A stretch of DNA of 64,000 bases, from assembly GCF_009856365.1 (NCBI RefSeq), contig NZ_WMEX01000005.1, positions 124,001 through 188,000 on the forward strand, in the 5' to 3' direction. Of the stretch, positions 21,563 through 31,242 are shown piece by piece. The notes below the pieces were generated by a model. That model did not search any database, had not been told where the DNA came from, and saw only the letters and a program-made list of their open reading frames with translations. Numbering within the stretch: position 1 is the stretch's first letter; each line of letters starts with the position of its first letter. Source of the stretch: Vreelandella halophila. GTDB taxonomy: Bacteria > Pseudomonadota > Gammaproteobacteria > Pseudomonadales > Oleiphilaceae. Made by a program: the position numbers and the translations under genes.

Positions 21563-24121
21563 TCAGCTGTTGGACTCACTGCGAAGGGTTGCTTCGAGCT
21601 GCTTCATGTCGGAGATATCGAAAAGGGTGATCACGACACCGTCGATGACGTTGTCCAGCCGGCGATAGGGCATGATGCGTACTGAAAACCAGCGCCCATC
21701 GTCCGTGGGTATCTGTTTTTCCGATACGGCAAGGGTTCGCAGCGTTTCCGCGGCGTCGTCGTGCAGGGTCGGGTAGTCCAGGCTGGATGTCAGGTCGCTC
21801 AGGGGGCGCCCGACGTCGCTCTCACGCAGGTTGATGATGCTCGAGACCCTTTCGGTGTAGCGACGGACGTTCAGGTCCTGGTCCAGGAACAGTATGGCGA
21901 TCTCCACGCTGTTGAGCAGGTTCTGCAGATCACTCTGGGCGAGGGCCAGGTCGTCGAGCTTGGCCTGGAGTTCACTGTTGATGGTCTGCAGTTCCTCGTT
22001 CATGGACTGCATCTCTTCTTTTGATGTAGTCAGCTCCTCATTCGTGGACTGCAGCTCCTCGTTGGTGGACTGCAGTTCCTCGTTGGAGGACTGAAGTTCT
22101 TCCCGGCTGGCCCGCGCATCCTCCCGCAGTGTCTCGATCTCATCACGATACTGCTGTATCTCCGCGGCGTGGTGTGCTTCGCGGGAGGTCGGTGCGGGGG
22201 CTTCCGGTTGCCCCTCCCGTGTCAGCGCAATGTCCCGGAAGATGACCATGGTCATATCCTTCAATGCCTCTGGCCTGCGGAAGGTCTGGACCGTGACGTC
22301 CACGAGCTGGGTGCCGCCCGCCTCCGATACTTCCAGGTTGTGCAGCTGCACTGGCTCAACCTGTTGGGTCGCCTGCTTCAGCGCCTGGGACAGCGGCGTG
22401 CGCAGCCCATCGCGCACCATGGCGTGAAAGTTGAGGTTGGCCTTGCCCGCCGCCGGCTCAAGGTATTTGCCGGTGCGCCCGCTGATATAGACGATGTCGG
22501 CGTCACTGTTGAGAACCACGGCTGAAGGCGCGTAGACCTGCAGCAGGACCTGGTCTGCCGCGGTCTGCAGGTTGTCGCTTACCGGGCTGGAAAGGCTGGA
22601 AGAGGCCACGGACGGCTCCTTGTTCAGTACGGATAGTGGCGGAAATGATTTTAACAGCAGGTCTGGGCTGTCGGTGGTGGCGTTATCGAGGCGCCGGTAG
22701 GCCCGCATCCGGGGCTCAAGGAGCGTGAACAGGTGGCTGCACCGCCCTACCGTCTCCGAGCTCCCCAGTAACAGAATACCCCCCGGATTCAGGCTGTAAT
22801 GGAAAAGGGGAAGGAGCCGGCGCTGGAGGACGGCGTCGAAATAGATCAGAAGGTTGCGGCAGACGATCAGGTCGAGTCGCGTAAACGGCGGATCCAGGAC
22901 GACGTCATGCTGGGCGAACATCACCATGTCACGGATGGAGGGTTTGATCTGGTAATGCGTATCGTGCGCCGTGAAGTAGCGGGCCAGTCGCTGGGAGGAA
23001 ACCTCCTCGCTGATGGATAACGGGTACTCACCCCGGCGTGCTGTGGCTATGGCCTCAGGGCTGAGGTCCGAGGCGAAGATCTGGATCCCGATCCGGTGTC
23101 CGTTACCCTGGCGCGCCAGGGCTTCATGGAACAGCATCGCAAGGGAGTATGCTTCCTCCCCGGTTGAGCAGCCCACCACCCAGGCGCGGAGCTTGCCGTT
23201 GGCCCGGTCGTTCTCGAGAAGCTGGGGGAGGACGGTGTTCCCCATGTACTCCCAGACGGAGGGATCCCTGAAAAACCCAGTAACGCCGATCAGCAGCTCC
23301 TGGAACAGGAGGTCAACTTCATGACTGTTGTCGCGCAGGAAGGCCGCGTAGTCGCCGATCGAGCCCAGCTCATGGATGGCTATGCGTCGCTCGATACGGC
23401 GGTGGAGTGTGCTGACTTTGTAGAGGGAAAAGTCGTGCCCGGTGTGTTCGTAGAGCAGGGCGATAATGGATTCCAGGGGTGGCTGCGCCCCATCGTCGTC
23501 GGCGAATGGCTCCGGGATGGGGGCCACATAGGCGCCTATTCGCTCCGGCATGGCATCCGGGGGCGCGATGATGTCGGCATAGCCCGCATCGATGGCGCTC
23601 CGGGGCATGGAGTCAAACTCCGCGGTATTCGGCTCCTGGGCAATCGTCAGGCCCCCAACCGCCTGGATGGCCTGCAGGCCAAGCGTCCCGTCTGAGCCCA
23701 TGCCGGAGAGGATCACGCCAATGGCGTCCGCTCCCCGGCTACTGGCAAGGGACGAGAACAGGACATTGATCGGCAGGCGGAGTCCCCACTTCTCGGTGGG
23801 GCGCTCCAGGTGCAGAACGTCCTGGATGATGGTGAGTTCGGTATTGGGTGGGATGACATAAACGCTGTTCCGCTCGATCGCCATGCCCTGTCTGGCCTCG
23901 TGTACGGACAGGCTGCAGGCGCGCTGGAGCAGCTCGGACAACAGCGCCTTTCGGGTGGGGTCAAGGTGCTGAACCACGATGTACGCCATACCACTGTCCG
24001 CGGGGGTGTGGCTCAGGAATCGTTCCAGCGCGGTCAGGCCGCCGGCTGAGGCACCGATGGCGACAATGCGTGTCTGAGCAGGGGTGGTCATAATAAACGC
24101 GGCCTGAGCCGATGGGGTCAC
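21563..24121 (-). CDS. CheB-CheR-PAS hybrid signalling protein
   Basis: An 852-residue fusion. A CheB methylesterase domain (about 14-200) keeps its triad: Ser25 in GASAGG, His52 in QHLDP and Asp144 in GMGSDG. A CheR-type AdoMet methyltransferase (about 215-475) shows GCSTGEEAYSLAML. A PAS region (about 520-610) is followed by a coiled coil (about 650-725) of repeats such as SNEELQSTNEELQSTNEEL, and a final PAS domain (about 730-850). Unlike many CheBR proteins it has no histidine kinase at the C-terminus. GTG 24121 is the longest start; ATG 24091 (MTTPAQTRIVAIG) is possible, and neither has a clear ribosome site. It is the last gene of the kaiC block. Confidence 0.88.
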   Translation of the reverse strand: MTPSAQAAFIMTTPAQTRIVAIGASAGGLTALERFLSHTPADSGMAYIVVQHLDPTRKALLSELLQRACSLSVHEARQGMAIERNSVYVIPPNTELTIIQDVLHLERPTEKWGLRLPINVLFSSLASSRGADAIGVILSGMGSDGTLGLQAIQAVGGLTIAQEPNTAEFDSMPRSAIDAGYADIIAPPDAMPERIGAYVAPIPEPFADDDGAQPPLESIIALLYEHTGHDFSLYKVSTLHRRIERRIAIHELGSIGDYAAFLRDNSHEVDLLFQELLIGVTGFFRDPSVWEYMGNTVLPQLLENDRANGKLRAWVVGCSTGEEAYSLAMLFHEALARQGNGHRIGIQIFASDLSPEAIATARRGEYPLSISEEVSSQRLARYFTAHDTHYQIKPSIRDMVMFAQHDVVLDPPFTRLDLIVCRNLLIYFDAVLQRRLLPLFHYSLNPGGILLLGSSETVGRCSHLFTLLEPRMRAYRRLDNATTDSPDLLLKSFPPLSVLNKEPSVASSSLSSPVSDNLQTAADQVLLQVYAPSAVVLNSDADIVYISGRTGKYLEPAAGKANLNFHAMVRDGLRTPLSQALKQATQQVEPVQLHNLEVSEAGGTQLVDVTVQTFRRPEALKDMTMVIFRDIALTREGQPEAPAPTSREAHHAAEIQQYRDEIETLREDARASREELQSSNEELQSTNEELQSTNEELTTSKEEMQSMNEELQTINSELQAKLDDLALAQSDLQNLLNSVEIAILFLDQDLNVRRYTERVSSIINLRESDVGRPLSDLTSSLDYPTLHDDAAETLRTLAVSEKQIPTDDGRWFSVRIMPYRRLDNVIDGVVITLFDISDMKQLEATLRSESNS

Positions 24122-24129
24122 ACCGGTCG

Positions 24130-24726
24130 TCAGGTGTGTTCCGAAAGGGTGATCAGGAGGGCATTGCCGTCCGGAGCGATGCCGGCATTGAGCAGCAGTG
24201 AGTGCGACGCGGTTTCATTGTCGCCGGATTTCACCGTGTAACAGGCCCCTCTTGCACCTTTGGTCAGTGCCTCCATCAAGCCGGCGAAGGCTGGCTGCGT
24301 TGTGCAGGGCGTCACCACCGTATCGAGTGTGCAGCTCTCAAGCGCGGCTGAATCCATGCCGAGAAGTCGCGAGGCGGCGGGGTTGGCTTCCACAATGTGT
24401 CCATTGAATGCCACGACCAGATAACCAACCGGCGAAGCCTCAAAAAGGATTCGGTAGTGATTCAGGCGCTCATTGGATTCACGCTCGTTGGCTTCCAGCT
24501 GGGACCGCTGAAGGTCCAGCTCCACCTGGTGGGTCTGCAGTTCATGCAACAGTTTAAGGCCATCGGGAGCTGTATCCGGGTTGCTTGCCAGCCGGTAGAG
24601 AAGCGACAGCGTATCGGGGCTCAGCGTCGAACTGCTCATCGGAGGGGCCATGCCGCCGCTCAGGCGGCTTTCCGCGTCACTGCGCAGCTGATGGCCATGC
24701 TCGGAATCACTCAGGGAATTGACCAT
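24130..24726 (-). CDS. Small PAS-domain protein
   Basis: A 198-residue soluble protein. A helical N-terminal half includes HELQTHQVELDLQRSQLEAN, a coiled-coil linker type found before PAS domains. A single PAS domain follows (about 100-198: YRILFEASPVGYLVV, then IVEANPAASRLLGM). There is no output domain, so it probably acts through a partner, most simply the adjacent CheB-CheR-PAS protein. ATG 24726 is supported by AGGAGG four bases upstream. An in-frame extension to 25062 would run into the upstream gene and is rejected. The downstream gene begins eight bases after the stop if its GTG is used. Confidence 0.85.
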   Translation of the reverse strand: MVNSLSDSEHGHQLRSDAESRLSGGMAPPMSSSTLSPDTLSLLYRLASNPDTAPDGLKLLHELQTHQVELDLQRSQLEANERESNERLNHYRILFEASPVGYLVVAFNGHIVEANPAASRLLGMDSAALESCTLDTVVTPCTTQPAFAGLMEALTKGARGACYTVKSGDNETASHSLLLNAGIAPDGNALLITLSEHT

Positions 24727-24838
24727 GCAGCCTCCTGATACATGGAGTGTCTCGTCCCCTGATAGTAACCCAGCTGGTGGACGCCGGATAGTGGATTGCG
24801 GTCTCATTATAGAGCCTCGACCAGCTCCCCCGGCTGGC

Positions 24839-27127
24839 TCAAAGAAAGGTTCCCCGGAACTCCGCGTCCGGTACGGGACGCCCATACCAGAACCCTTGTC
24901 CAAAATTGACGCCATGCTCGAGCAGATGCTGATACTGGACTTCGTTTTCAATCCCCTCGGCCACCGTAAGCAACCCGAAGCTCTCAGCCATCTGACGTAT
25001 GATCGCGACCATGGCTGCCCCCTTCCCGGCCGGATCAATCTGATCGACGAAACTGCGATCAATCTTCAGTGTCTGGATGGGCATGTGCTGAAGCCGGCTC
25101 AGTGAGGAGTACCCTGTGCCGAAGTCGTCGATGGCAATTTCGAAGCCGTACTCATTGAGTTTCTCCATCAGCGCCTCGATTGCGGTCGGATCGGCAATCA
25201 GCATGCTCTCCGTGAGTTCCAGTGTGATCCAGCTGGGGTCTATGAAGGGATGGACTATCGCATGGAAACGCGCCACGTCCTCCTCAGACTTCAGCTGCTT
25301 GAGGCTGAGGTTGACCGACATCTTCAATGCATGACCGGCCTCATGCCAACTCTGTAATTGCCGGGCCGCGGTTTTCAGGATCCAGTCGCCCATGGTCCGG
25401 ATCAGACCCGTTTCTTCAGCCAGGGGGATAAAGGTCCCCGGGGAGAGCATGCTTCCGTCCTCCTGGGGCCAGCGAACCAGTGCTTCCGCGCCAATGATGC
25501 CGAGCCCCTGCATATCGAAAAGCGGCTGGAAGTGCAGTTCGAATTCCTCATGGTCAACCGCATGGCGCAGGCGGCTTTCCAGTGACAGGCGTTGCTGGCG
25601 CTGTTGTGAGATTGCCGGCGAATAGAGGTGACTGGTGCCGCCGGTTTTCTTGGCCTCGTACATGGCGGTGTCCGCTGCCTGGATGATGGCGGCCGCGCTT
25701 TCCCCATGCTCCGGGCACAGGCTGATGCCGATGCTCGCGTTCAGGTGATGTTCCTTATCCTCGATTACAAAGGGCGTGGTAAGGCTGTCAATAATCCGGG
25801 AAGCCAGCTTGCTGGCAAGCTCCTGGAAGGTTTCCGGATCCTGGGGCTTCATGGGCGGGTTGGAGCGAGGGTCATCGAACATCACCGCCAGGAACTCATC
25901 GCCGCCCTGGCGAATGACCAGGTCGGAGTCACGAACGGCACCCTGGAGCCGCTGGCTTACCTGCATCAGTACTTCGTCCCCGGCTTCGTGGCCCAGCGCA
26001 TCGTTGATGATCTTGAAGCCGTCCAGGTCTATGAAAAGAATGGCGGCAGAGGGCGATTCCGTACTGGCCTGCTCGTTCAGAAGACCGTCCAGAAAGCTTG
26101 TCAGGTAATGCCGGTTAGGTAGCCCCGTCAGCGCATCGGAAAAGGCCAGATCACGGATTTCCGCGGACTGGAGGTTACGCTCATGCTGGAAGCGGTGCGT
26201 GTTCAGGGCGTAGGCCAGGTTGATGCCAAGGCGCTGCAGAAGCTGGCACTCTTCCTGGTCGAAGTGGTTGGTATTATTGGAGCAGATGGCGAGGTACCCG
26301 GAGCGCCCAATGTCTACCTGAAGGGGCACAACAATGGCGGACGCCAGTGTCTGGCCGCCTGCCTTGCTGGCCTCCTCCGGGATCAGGTCCTCTGCCTGCA
26401 GGTTGTGAATCGGTTTCGGCTTCCCGGTTTCCAGTATCTCTTTTACGGTGGCCCTGTGGTCGTCGCCGGCGTTCCACGCAGTGGCGAGGGGTATAGCACA
26501 GTGGGCCCAATCGCCCGCATTGGCATGAACACTGGGAATGCTCTCGCTTTCGGGGTCATCGGGAGACGGGGGAAAGCTGATCCAGGCCAGGTCATAGCCT
26601 TCCGCTTCAACGATGCGGTAACAGATCGACTCAAGCAGCGCGGGCTCGCTCTCCGAGCGGACCAGAATCTGGTCGCAGGCGTTGAGAATCTGCAGAGCGC
26701 CCACCACGTCGGACAGTTCGCGCCGTGCCTTCTCCTGGGTACGCGATAGCTGGCGCAGGTGCAGCAGGTTGTCGATGCGGGCCAGCAGCTCCATCCGGCT
26801 GGTGGGGATGCGAAGAATGTCGTTGATTGTGGCACCAAGTTCCGAATAGGAGCGGACATTGGGATCCCGCTCGGCGTCGGATATCAGCAAGACCGGGAGA
26901 ATCATCGGTGCACTCTGGTTGCAGAGACGGGCGATCAATGCCTTGTGGCGCTGCAGTGAGGTCCTGTCCACGATGACCAGGTCCGGCTCCTCCCAGGCCG
27001 TGCCTTCCTGGCTGTGCTGCAGTGAGTAGTCGTTTCCCATCACCGAGTTGATCAGCCGAACATTGGCGTTATTCTCAATACCTACGGCAATGGTGGGAGC
27101 CGCGCTAGCGGGGCTCTGTGCCGGCAT
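24839..27127 (-). CDS. REC/GAF/GGDEF/EAL c-di-GMP enzyme
   Basis: A 762-residue cytoplasmic protein. Residues 10-125 resemble a receiver domain (PDLVIVDR in the phospho-Asp region, later GATINDILRIP), but it may be degenerate. About 145-315 form a GAF domain. The diguanylate cyclase domain (about 325-500) has intact GGDEF (408-412) and an inhibitory RxxD at 399-402. The phosphodiesterase domain (about 515-760) has EAL (548-550) plus IDDFGTGYSSLSR and AEGIEN. Both catalytic sites look intact, so it could make or break c-di-GMP. Its ATG overlaps the kaiC stop by one base, implying tight coupling to kaiC. Confidence 0.92.
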   Translation of the reverse strand: MPAQSPASAAPTIAVGIENNANVRLINSVMGNDYSLQHSQEGTAWEEPDLVIVDRTSLQRHKALIARLCNQSAPMILPVLLISDAERDPNVRSYSELGATINDILRIPTSRMELLARIDNLLHLRQLSRTQEKARRELSDVVGALQILNACDQILVRSESEPALLESICYRIVEAEGYDLAWISFPPSPDDPESESIPSVHANAGDWAHCAIPLATAWNAGDDHRATVKEILETGKPKPIHNLQAEDLIPEEASKAGGQTLASAIVVPLQVDIGRSGYLAICSNNTNHFDQEECQLLQRLGINLAYALNTHRFQHERNLQSAEIRDLAFSDALTGLPNRHYLTSFLDGLLNEQASTESPSAAILFIDLDGFKIINDALGHEAGDEVLMQVSQRLQGAVRDSDLVIRQGGDEFLAVMFDDPRSNPPMKPQDPETFQELASKLASRIIDSLTTPFVIEDKEHHLNASIGISLCPEHGESAAAIIQAADTAMYEAKKTGGTSHLYSPAISQQRQQRLSLESRLRHAVDHEEFELHFQPLFDMQGLGIIGAEALVRWPQEDGSMLSPGTFIPLAEETGLIRTMGDWILKTAARQLQSWHEAGHALKMSVNLSLKQLKSEEDVARFHAIVHPFIDPSWITLELTESMLIADPTAIEALMEKLNEYGFEIAIDDFGTGYSSLSRLQHMPIQTLKIDRSFVDQIDPAGKGAAMVAIIRQMAESFGLLTVAEGIENEVQYQHLLEHGVNFGQGFWYGRPVPDAEFRGTFL

Positions 27128-28578
27128 CAGTGGCCCCTTTCACGGTCTTCCAGCATCTCCGGCATGCCGGTCAGGATACCGCGCAGGGACGTGAGGGGTT
27201 CTCCGACCTTGAGGCCAAAGCGGCTGATTTCAAATTCACGCAGGGTCTTCTCGAAATCACCGGTGCGCTTCTTGAGGACGCCAATGGTTTTTCGTATTTC
27301 ACCCGAAAGCTCCAGGTAACGGAGCAGTATGATGGTATCCGCGAGGTAGCTGACTTCATGTTCCGTTACCCGCGCTTCCTCACCGGTGATCGAGAAGGTT
27401 TCACTGATCAGAAGGACCGTCACGCCCATGTTCACCAGGTAGCGGCAAAGGGCGTGCACACGTTCCTGCAGGTCCTCGCCACGGACCGATTGCCGGTACC
27501 CGGACAGACTGTCCAGAAGAACCAGGCGCGCATTGTTTTTCTCCACGTCATGTCGCACGACATTGGCGAACTGGTCGGGGTTGTAATGGAGGGGCTCTAT
27601 GGACTCGAATCGAAGGTTGCCGGTTTCCGTCATTTGCCGGGCCGGCAGGCCGATGCTGTCGCAGCGCAGGAAGAAAGTGGCCGCCCCCTCGTCAAAGTTA
27701 TAGATGACGGAGTGCTCACCGCGACTGGCCGCCTCTTTCATGAACTGGGCTGCCATCGTGGTCTTGCCGACGCCGGTCGGCCCCGTTACAAGCGTGACGG
27801 TGCCCCGCTCAATGCCGCCGCGGGTGAGCTCATCCAGTTCCGGTACGCCCGAGCCGATGGCATTCAACTCAAAGTGGCGGCCGTGCTCGCCGGGTAACAG
27901 GCGTGGGTACAGTGTCAGTCCACGTTCGTGAATACTGTAGTAGTGAGTGCCCTCGACAAAGCCGGAGCCACGCAGTTTCTTGATCTGGCAGAGACGACCA
28001 TGGGCTTCGTGTTGCAGGTCGATGATGCCGTCACTCAGGAAACTCAGTGCTTCGTCTTCCGTGTTCCGGGTCTGTTCCGAGGTGAAAAGGACCGTTGCCC
28101 CGGTACTCGTCAGTTTCCGCAGCATCGACATCACCTGCTTACGGTACTGGAAGGTGTCCGAGGAGAGGTAGCGCATGTGGCTGACGGAGTCGATGAAGAT
28201 ACGGGCCGGCTGCAGTTCCCGGGCGCGCTTGACAATCTGGTCGTGGATGGCGGTTCCCTCGACATCCCAGCTTTCAAGCAGGCTGTAGGTGTCGCCGTCC
28301 TCCTCTGCGCCTCCCGGCGAGAGGTCCAGAACCTCCACCCCGTCCAGCGCCAGGTGAAGTCTGGCGGCGTTTTTCCGCAACTGGTCCGCGGTTTCCCCGA
28401 GCGTTACGAAGAGGCTTTCCCCCTCCGTTTCCTCAACCAGAAAGTGCATGCCCAGCGTTGTCTTGCCCGAGCCAGGGCCGCCGCTGATCAGGATACTGTG
28501 TGTTGGCAGGACGCCACCCTGAAGGACTTCATCAAGTCCCTGAATACCGGTGGCAACTTTGGATACAGCTGATTCCAT
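27127..28578 (-). CDS. kaiC: KaiC-like dual RecA-fold ATPase
   Basis: A 483-residue protein with two KaiC domains. CI has Walker A GGPGSGKT (33-40) and CII has GPTGVGKT (266-273). RecA-like features include IFIDSVSHMRYL and LVLLDSLSGYRQS. By alignment from memory with cyanobacterial KaiC, the phospho-site segment is T405-E-H-E-V-S410-Y411, so the sites equivalent to T426 and S431 are kept while T432 is Tyr. No kaiB or kaiA lies in the window. Non-cyanobacterial KaiC proteins are known ATPases and kinases, some linked to stress. It heads a four-gene signalling block with a c-di-GMP enzyme, a PAS protein and a CheB-CheR protein. Confidence 0.9.
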   Translation of the reverse strand: MESAVSKVATGIQGLDEVLQGGVLPTHSILISGGPGSGKTTLGMHFLVEETEGESLFVTLGETADQLRKNAARLHLALDGVEVLDLSPGGAEEDGDTYSLLESWDVEGTAIHDQIVKRARELQPARIFIDSVSHMRYLSSDTFQYRKQVMSMLRKLTSTGATVLFTSEQTRNTEDEALSFLSDGIIDLQHEAHGRLCQIKKLRGSGFVEGTHYYSIHERGLTLYPRLLPGEHGRHFELNAIGSGVPELDELTRGGIERGTVTLVTGPTGVGKTTMAAQFMKEAASRGEHSVIYNFDEGAATFFLRCDSIGLPARQMTETGNLRFESIEPLHYNPDQFANVVRHDVEKNNARLVLLDSLSGYRQSVRGEDLQERVHALCRYLVNMGVTVLLISETFSITGEEARVTEHEVSYLADTIILLRYLELSGEIRKTIGVLKKRTGDFEKTLREFEISRFGLKVGEPLTSLRGILTGMPEMLEDRERGH

Positions 28579-28694
28579 AGGTTCACCAACGACGAATGGT
28601 TTTTTGCGTGCCTTTCAGGCGGGCGCTGACCAGGGGTGGGTGCCGAAACAGCGCGAAACGCATCCATCATTGGTGTCTTTGCGTCCATAGGAAA

Positions 28695-28723
28695 AGCGTA
28701 GGACGACAATATGATCATGTAAA
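28695..28723 (-). promoter_or_regulatory. Candidate promoter for the kaiC block
   Basis: On the minus strand, TTTACA (28723-28718) and TACGCT (28700-28695) are 17 bases apart, resembling sigma70 -35 and -10 boxes. It lies about 120 bases before the kaiC ATG in the 205-base trpC-kaiC gap. The -10 match is modest (TAnnnT). Confidence 0.35.
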
Positions 28724-28783
28724 CAGTTTGTTATGCGAGGTAATTGTTTCAATAGCAGCAGTGAGTAAGGTCTGATCCGACTG

Positions 28784-29590
28784 TCAGATAGAGAAGAACA
28801 GTTCCCCCAGCCTGTAACCCGGGCTGCCGGCCCGCATGAAGGATTCGCCCACCAGGAAGGCGTGGATGCCGCGTTCGCGCATGGCGTCCACGTCTTTACG
28901 GGTGTGGATGCCGCTTTCCGTAATGGTAAGGCGCCCGTCGGGTACGCGCTGGTGGAGGGTCCGGGTGGTGTCCAGGGAGACTTCGAAGGTGTGGAGGTCC
29001 CGGTTGTTGATGCCGAGCAGCGGGCTGTCCACTTGCAGTGCCTGGTCGAGCTCCGCCTCATTATGGACCTCCACGAGAACATCCATACCCAGTTCCCGGG
29101 CGGTCCCGGCCAGCGCCTGCATCTGGTTCACGGACAGGCAGGCGGCGATCAGCAGGATGCAATCGGCGCCCGCAATGCGGCTCTCGTGGATCTGGTATTC
29201 ATCCACCATGAAGTCCTTGCGCAGGACGGGCAGGGTGCAGGCTTCACGGGCGGCCAACAGGTCGGCTTCACCGCCCTGGAAGAAGTCCCTGTCGGTCAGG
29301 ACGGAGAGGCAGGCTGCGCCGTGGGCCTCGTAGTCGCGGGCGATGGCGGCGGGGTCATAGGGGTCGCGAAGCACACCGGCACTGGGCGAGGCCCGCTTGA
29401 TCTCGGCGATCACCGCTGGATCACCGGCATCGATCCGCCGTTGCAGTGCGGCGGCAAAACCACGCGTGGCGGGCTGTTCCCGCGCTTCGCTCCGGCAGTC
29501 CTCGAAAGACAACCGCCGCTGGCGCTCGGCCACTTCCTCATGCTTGCGGGCGACGATGCGTTTGAGAACCGTGGGCGTACCGTCGTTCAT
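28784..29590 (-). CDS. trpC: Indole-3-glycerol-phosphate synthase
   Basis: A 268-residue monofunctional TrpC barrel (not fused to TrpF). It closes the ring of CdRP to make indole-3-glycerol phosphate in tryptophan synthesis. Seen: [12 protein letters not shown] (catalytic Lys and phosphate loop), [20 protein letters not shown] (catalytic Lys), [12 protein letters not shown] and [10 protein letters not shown]. The start overlaps the trpD stop by four bases. It is the last gene of trpEGDC, and the kaiC block begins about 200 bases beyond. Confidence 0.97.
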   Translation of the reverse strand: MNDGTPTVLKRIVARKHEEVAERQRRLSFEDCRSEAREQPATRGFAAALQRRIDAGDPAVIAEIKRASPSAGVLRDPYDPAAIARDYEAHGAACLSVLTDRDFFQGGEADLLAAREACTLPVLRKDFMVDEYQIHESRIAGADCILLIAACLSVNQMQALAGTARELGMDVLVEVHNEAELDQALQVDSPLLGINNRDLHTFEVSLDTTRTLHQRVPDGRLTITESGIHTRKDVDAMRERGIHAFLVGESFMRAGSPGYRLGELFFSI

Positions 29591-30627
29591 TCCGCCTGCT
29601 CCATTCGTTGGCTGAGTTCGGCCAGCTGCTCCATGCGTTCCAGGGCACTGCCGTTTTCCATGGCGGCCAGGGCCCTGCGAGCGCCTTCGGTCAGTGATTC
29701 CGCCAGGTCGCCGGCATAGAGTGCGGCTCCGGCATTGAGCGCGATCATGTCCCGGGCGACGGCGGCGCGCTCACCCGGACTCGGACTCAGGGCCTCCCGG
29801 ATCAGGGCCAGGGACTCGGCGGCGTCGGCCACCTGGAGGTCAAAGATCGGCTGGGCCCTGATGCCCATGTCTTCCGGGCGGATATGGTATTCGCTGATCT
29901 CACCGTCTTTCAGTTCCGCGACCCGGGTCCGGCTGGCCAGGCTGATCTCGTCCAGCCCGTCCTCGGAGTGGACAATCAGGATATGCTCGCTGCCGAGCCG
30001 GCGCAGGACTTCCGCCATGGGCACACAGAGATCGCCGTTGAACACACCGATCACCTGGTGCTTCACGCCCGCCGGGTTGGTCATGGGCCCGAGGATGTTG
30101 AACAGGGTGCGGATGCCCAGCTCCCTGCGGGGCCCCACGGCGTGCTTCATGGCCGTGTGGTGGTTGGGGGCGAACATGAAGCCCACGCCCAGCTCGTGCA
30201 CGCAGCGGGTGATCTGCTCCGGCGTCATGTTCAGTCGCAGCCCGGCCTGGTCGAGCAGGTCTGAGCTGCCGCTGCGCGAGGAAACCGAGCGGTTGCCGTG
30301 CTTGGCCACGTTGCCACCGGCCGCGGCGATAACGAAGGTAGCCGCAGTAGAGACGTTGAACAGGTTGGCCCCGTCACCGCCGGTACCGACGATGTCCACC
30401 ACATTGGGCACATCCAGCGTGACGCCGGTGGCCAGCTCCCGCATGACTTCCACGGCGCCGGTGATCTCGTCGATGGCCTCGCCCTTCATGCGCAGGCCGA
30501 TCAGGAAGCCACCGATCTGAGCGTCCGTGGCCTCGCCCTGCATGATGGTGCGCATCACAGCCTTCATGTTCTCGGTGCTCAGGTCCTGTCGCTCGGCGAC
30601 TTTGGCGATGGCGGTCTGGATGTCCAT
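29587..30627 (-). CDS. trpD: Anthranilate phosphoribosyltransferase
   Basis: TrpD (346 residues) transfers phosphoribose from PRPP to anthranilate. The glycine-rich PRPP loop [31 protein letters not shown] and the downstream acidic metal site [11 protein letters not shown] are all present. The N-terminal helical domain begins [17 protein letters not shown]. It is separate from trpG, the pseudomonad arrangement rather than the enteric fusion. It starts 6 bases after trpG and overlaps trpC by four bases. Confidence 0.97.
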   Translation of the reverse strand: MDIQTAIAKVAERQDLSTENMKAVMRTIMQGEATDAQIGGFLIGLRMKGEAIDEITGAVEVMRELATGVTLDVPNVVDIVGTGGDGANLFNVSTAATFVIAAAGGNVAKHGNRSVSSRSGSSDLLDQAGLRLNMTPEQITRCVHELGVGFMFAPNHHTAMKHAVGPRRELGIRTLFNILGPMTNPAGVKHQVIGVFNGDLCVPMAEVLRRLGSEHILIVHSEDGLDEISLASRTRVAELKDGEISEYHIRPEDMGIRAQPIFDLQVADAAESLALIREALSPSPGERAAVARDMIALNAGAALYAGDLAESLTEGARRALAAMENGSALERMEQLAELSQRMEQAE

Positions 30628-30633
30628 GGTGGT

Positions 30634-31227
30634 CTAACCCCGGTTCGTCATGTTCAGAAAGTTCTGCAACAGCTCATGGCCGTGGCGCGTCATGATCGAC
30701 TCCGGGTGGAACTGCACACCCTCGATGGTCAGGGTACGGTGCCTCAGGCCCATCACCTCCTCCATGGAGCCGTCCTCATTCTCGGTCCAGGCCGTGATCT
30801 CGAGTTCGCTGTCGGGCCAGTGATCCTTGTCCACCACCAGCGAGTGGTAGCGTGTGGCCTCGAACGGATTCTCCAGCCCGGCGAAAACGCCCTCGCCCCG
30901 GTGATGGATCATCGAGGTCTTGCCGTGCATGACCTGGCCGGCACGGATCACCTTGCCGCCGAAGACCTGGCCGATGCACTGGTGACCCAGGCACACGCCC
31001 AGAAGCGGGATGCGACCGGCAAAGCGGCGCACCACCTCCAGCGAGATGCCGGCCTCGTCCGGTGAACAGGGGCCGGGGGAGATCACGATTCGCTCGGGGG
31101 CCATGGCCTCGATCTCGTCGAGGCTGATGGTGTCGTTGCGGTGGACCTCCACGTCGGCGCCCAGTTCGCCCAGGTACTGGACCACGTTGTAGGTGAAGGA
31201 GTCGTAGTTATCGATCATCAGCAGCAT
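30634..31227 (-). CDS. trpG: Anthranilate synthase component II (glutamine amidotransferase)
   Basis: A class I glutamine amidotransferase of 197 residues that feeds ammonia to TrpE. The nucleophile lies in [15 protein letters not shown] (Cys) and the His-Glu pair in VQFHPES. The start [19 protein letters not shown] is standard. Related PabA proteins are similar, but the location between trpE and trpD supports TrpG; it could serve both pathways. Confidence 0.95.
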   Translation of the reverse strand: MLLMIDNYDSFTYNVVQYLGELGADVEVHRNDTISLDEIEAMAPERIVISPGPCSPDEAGISLEVVRRFAGRIPLLGVCLGHQCIGQVFGGKVIRAGQVMHGKTSMIHHRGEGVFAGLENPFEATRYHSLVVDKDHWPDSELEITAWTENEDGSMEEVMGLRHRTLTIEGVQFHPESIMTRHGHELLQNFLNMTNRG

Positions 31228-31242
31228 GGTGTCTCCCTCGCC

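Noticed and set aside
24727-25062. Upstream extension of the PAS protein
   Set aside because: It would overlap the 3' end of the GGDEF/EAL gene, and ATG 24726 has an AGGAGG ribosome site.
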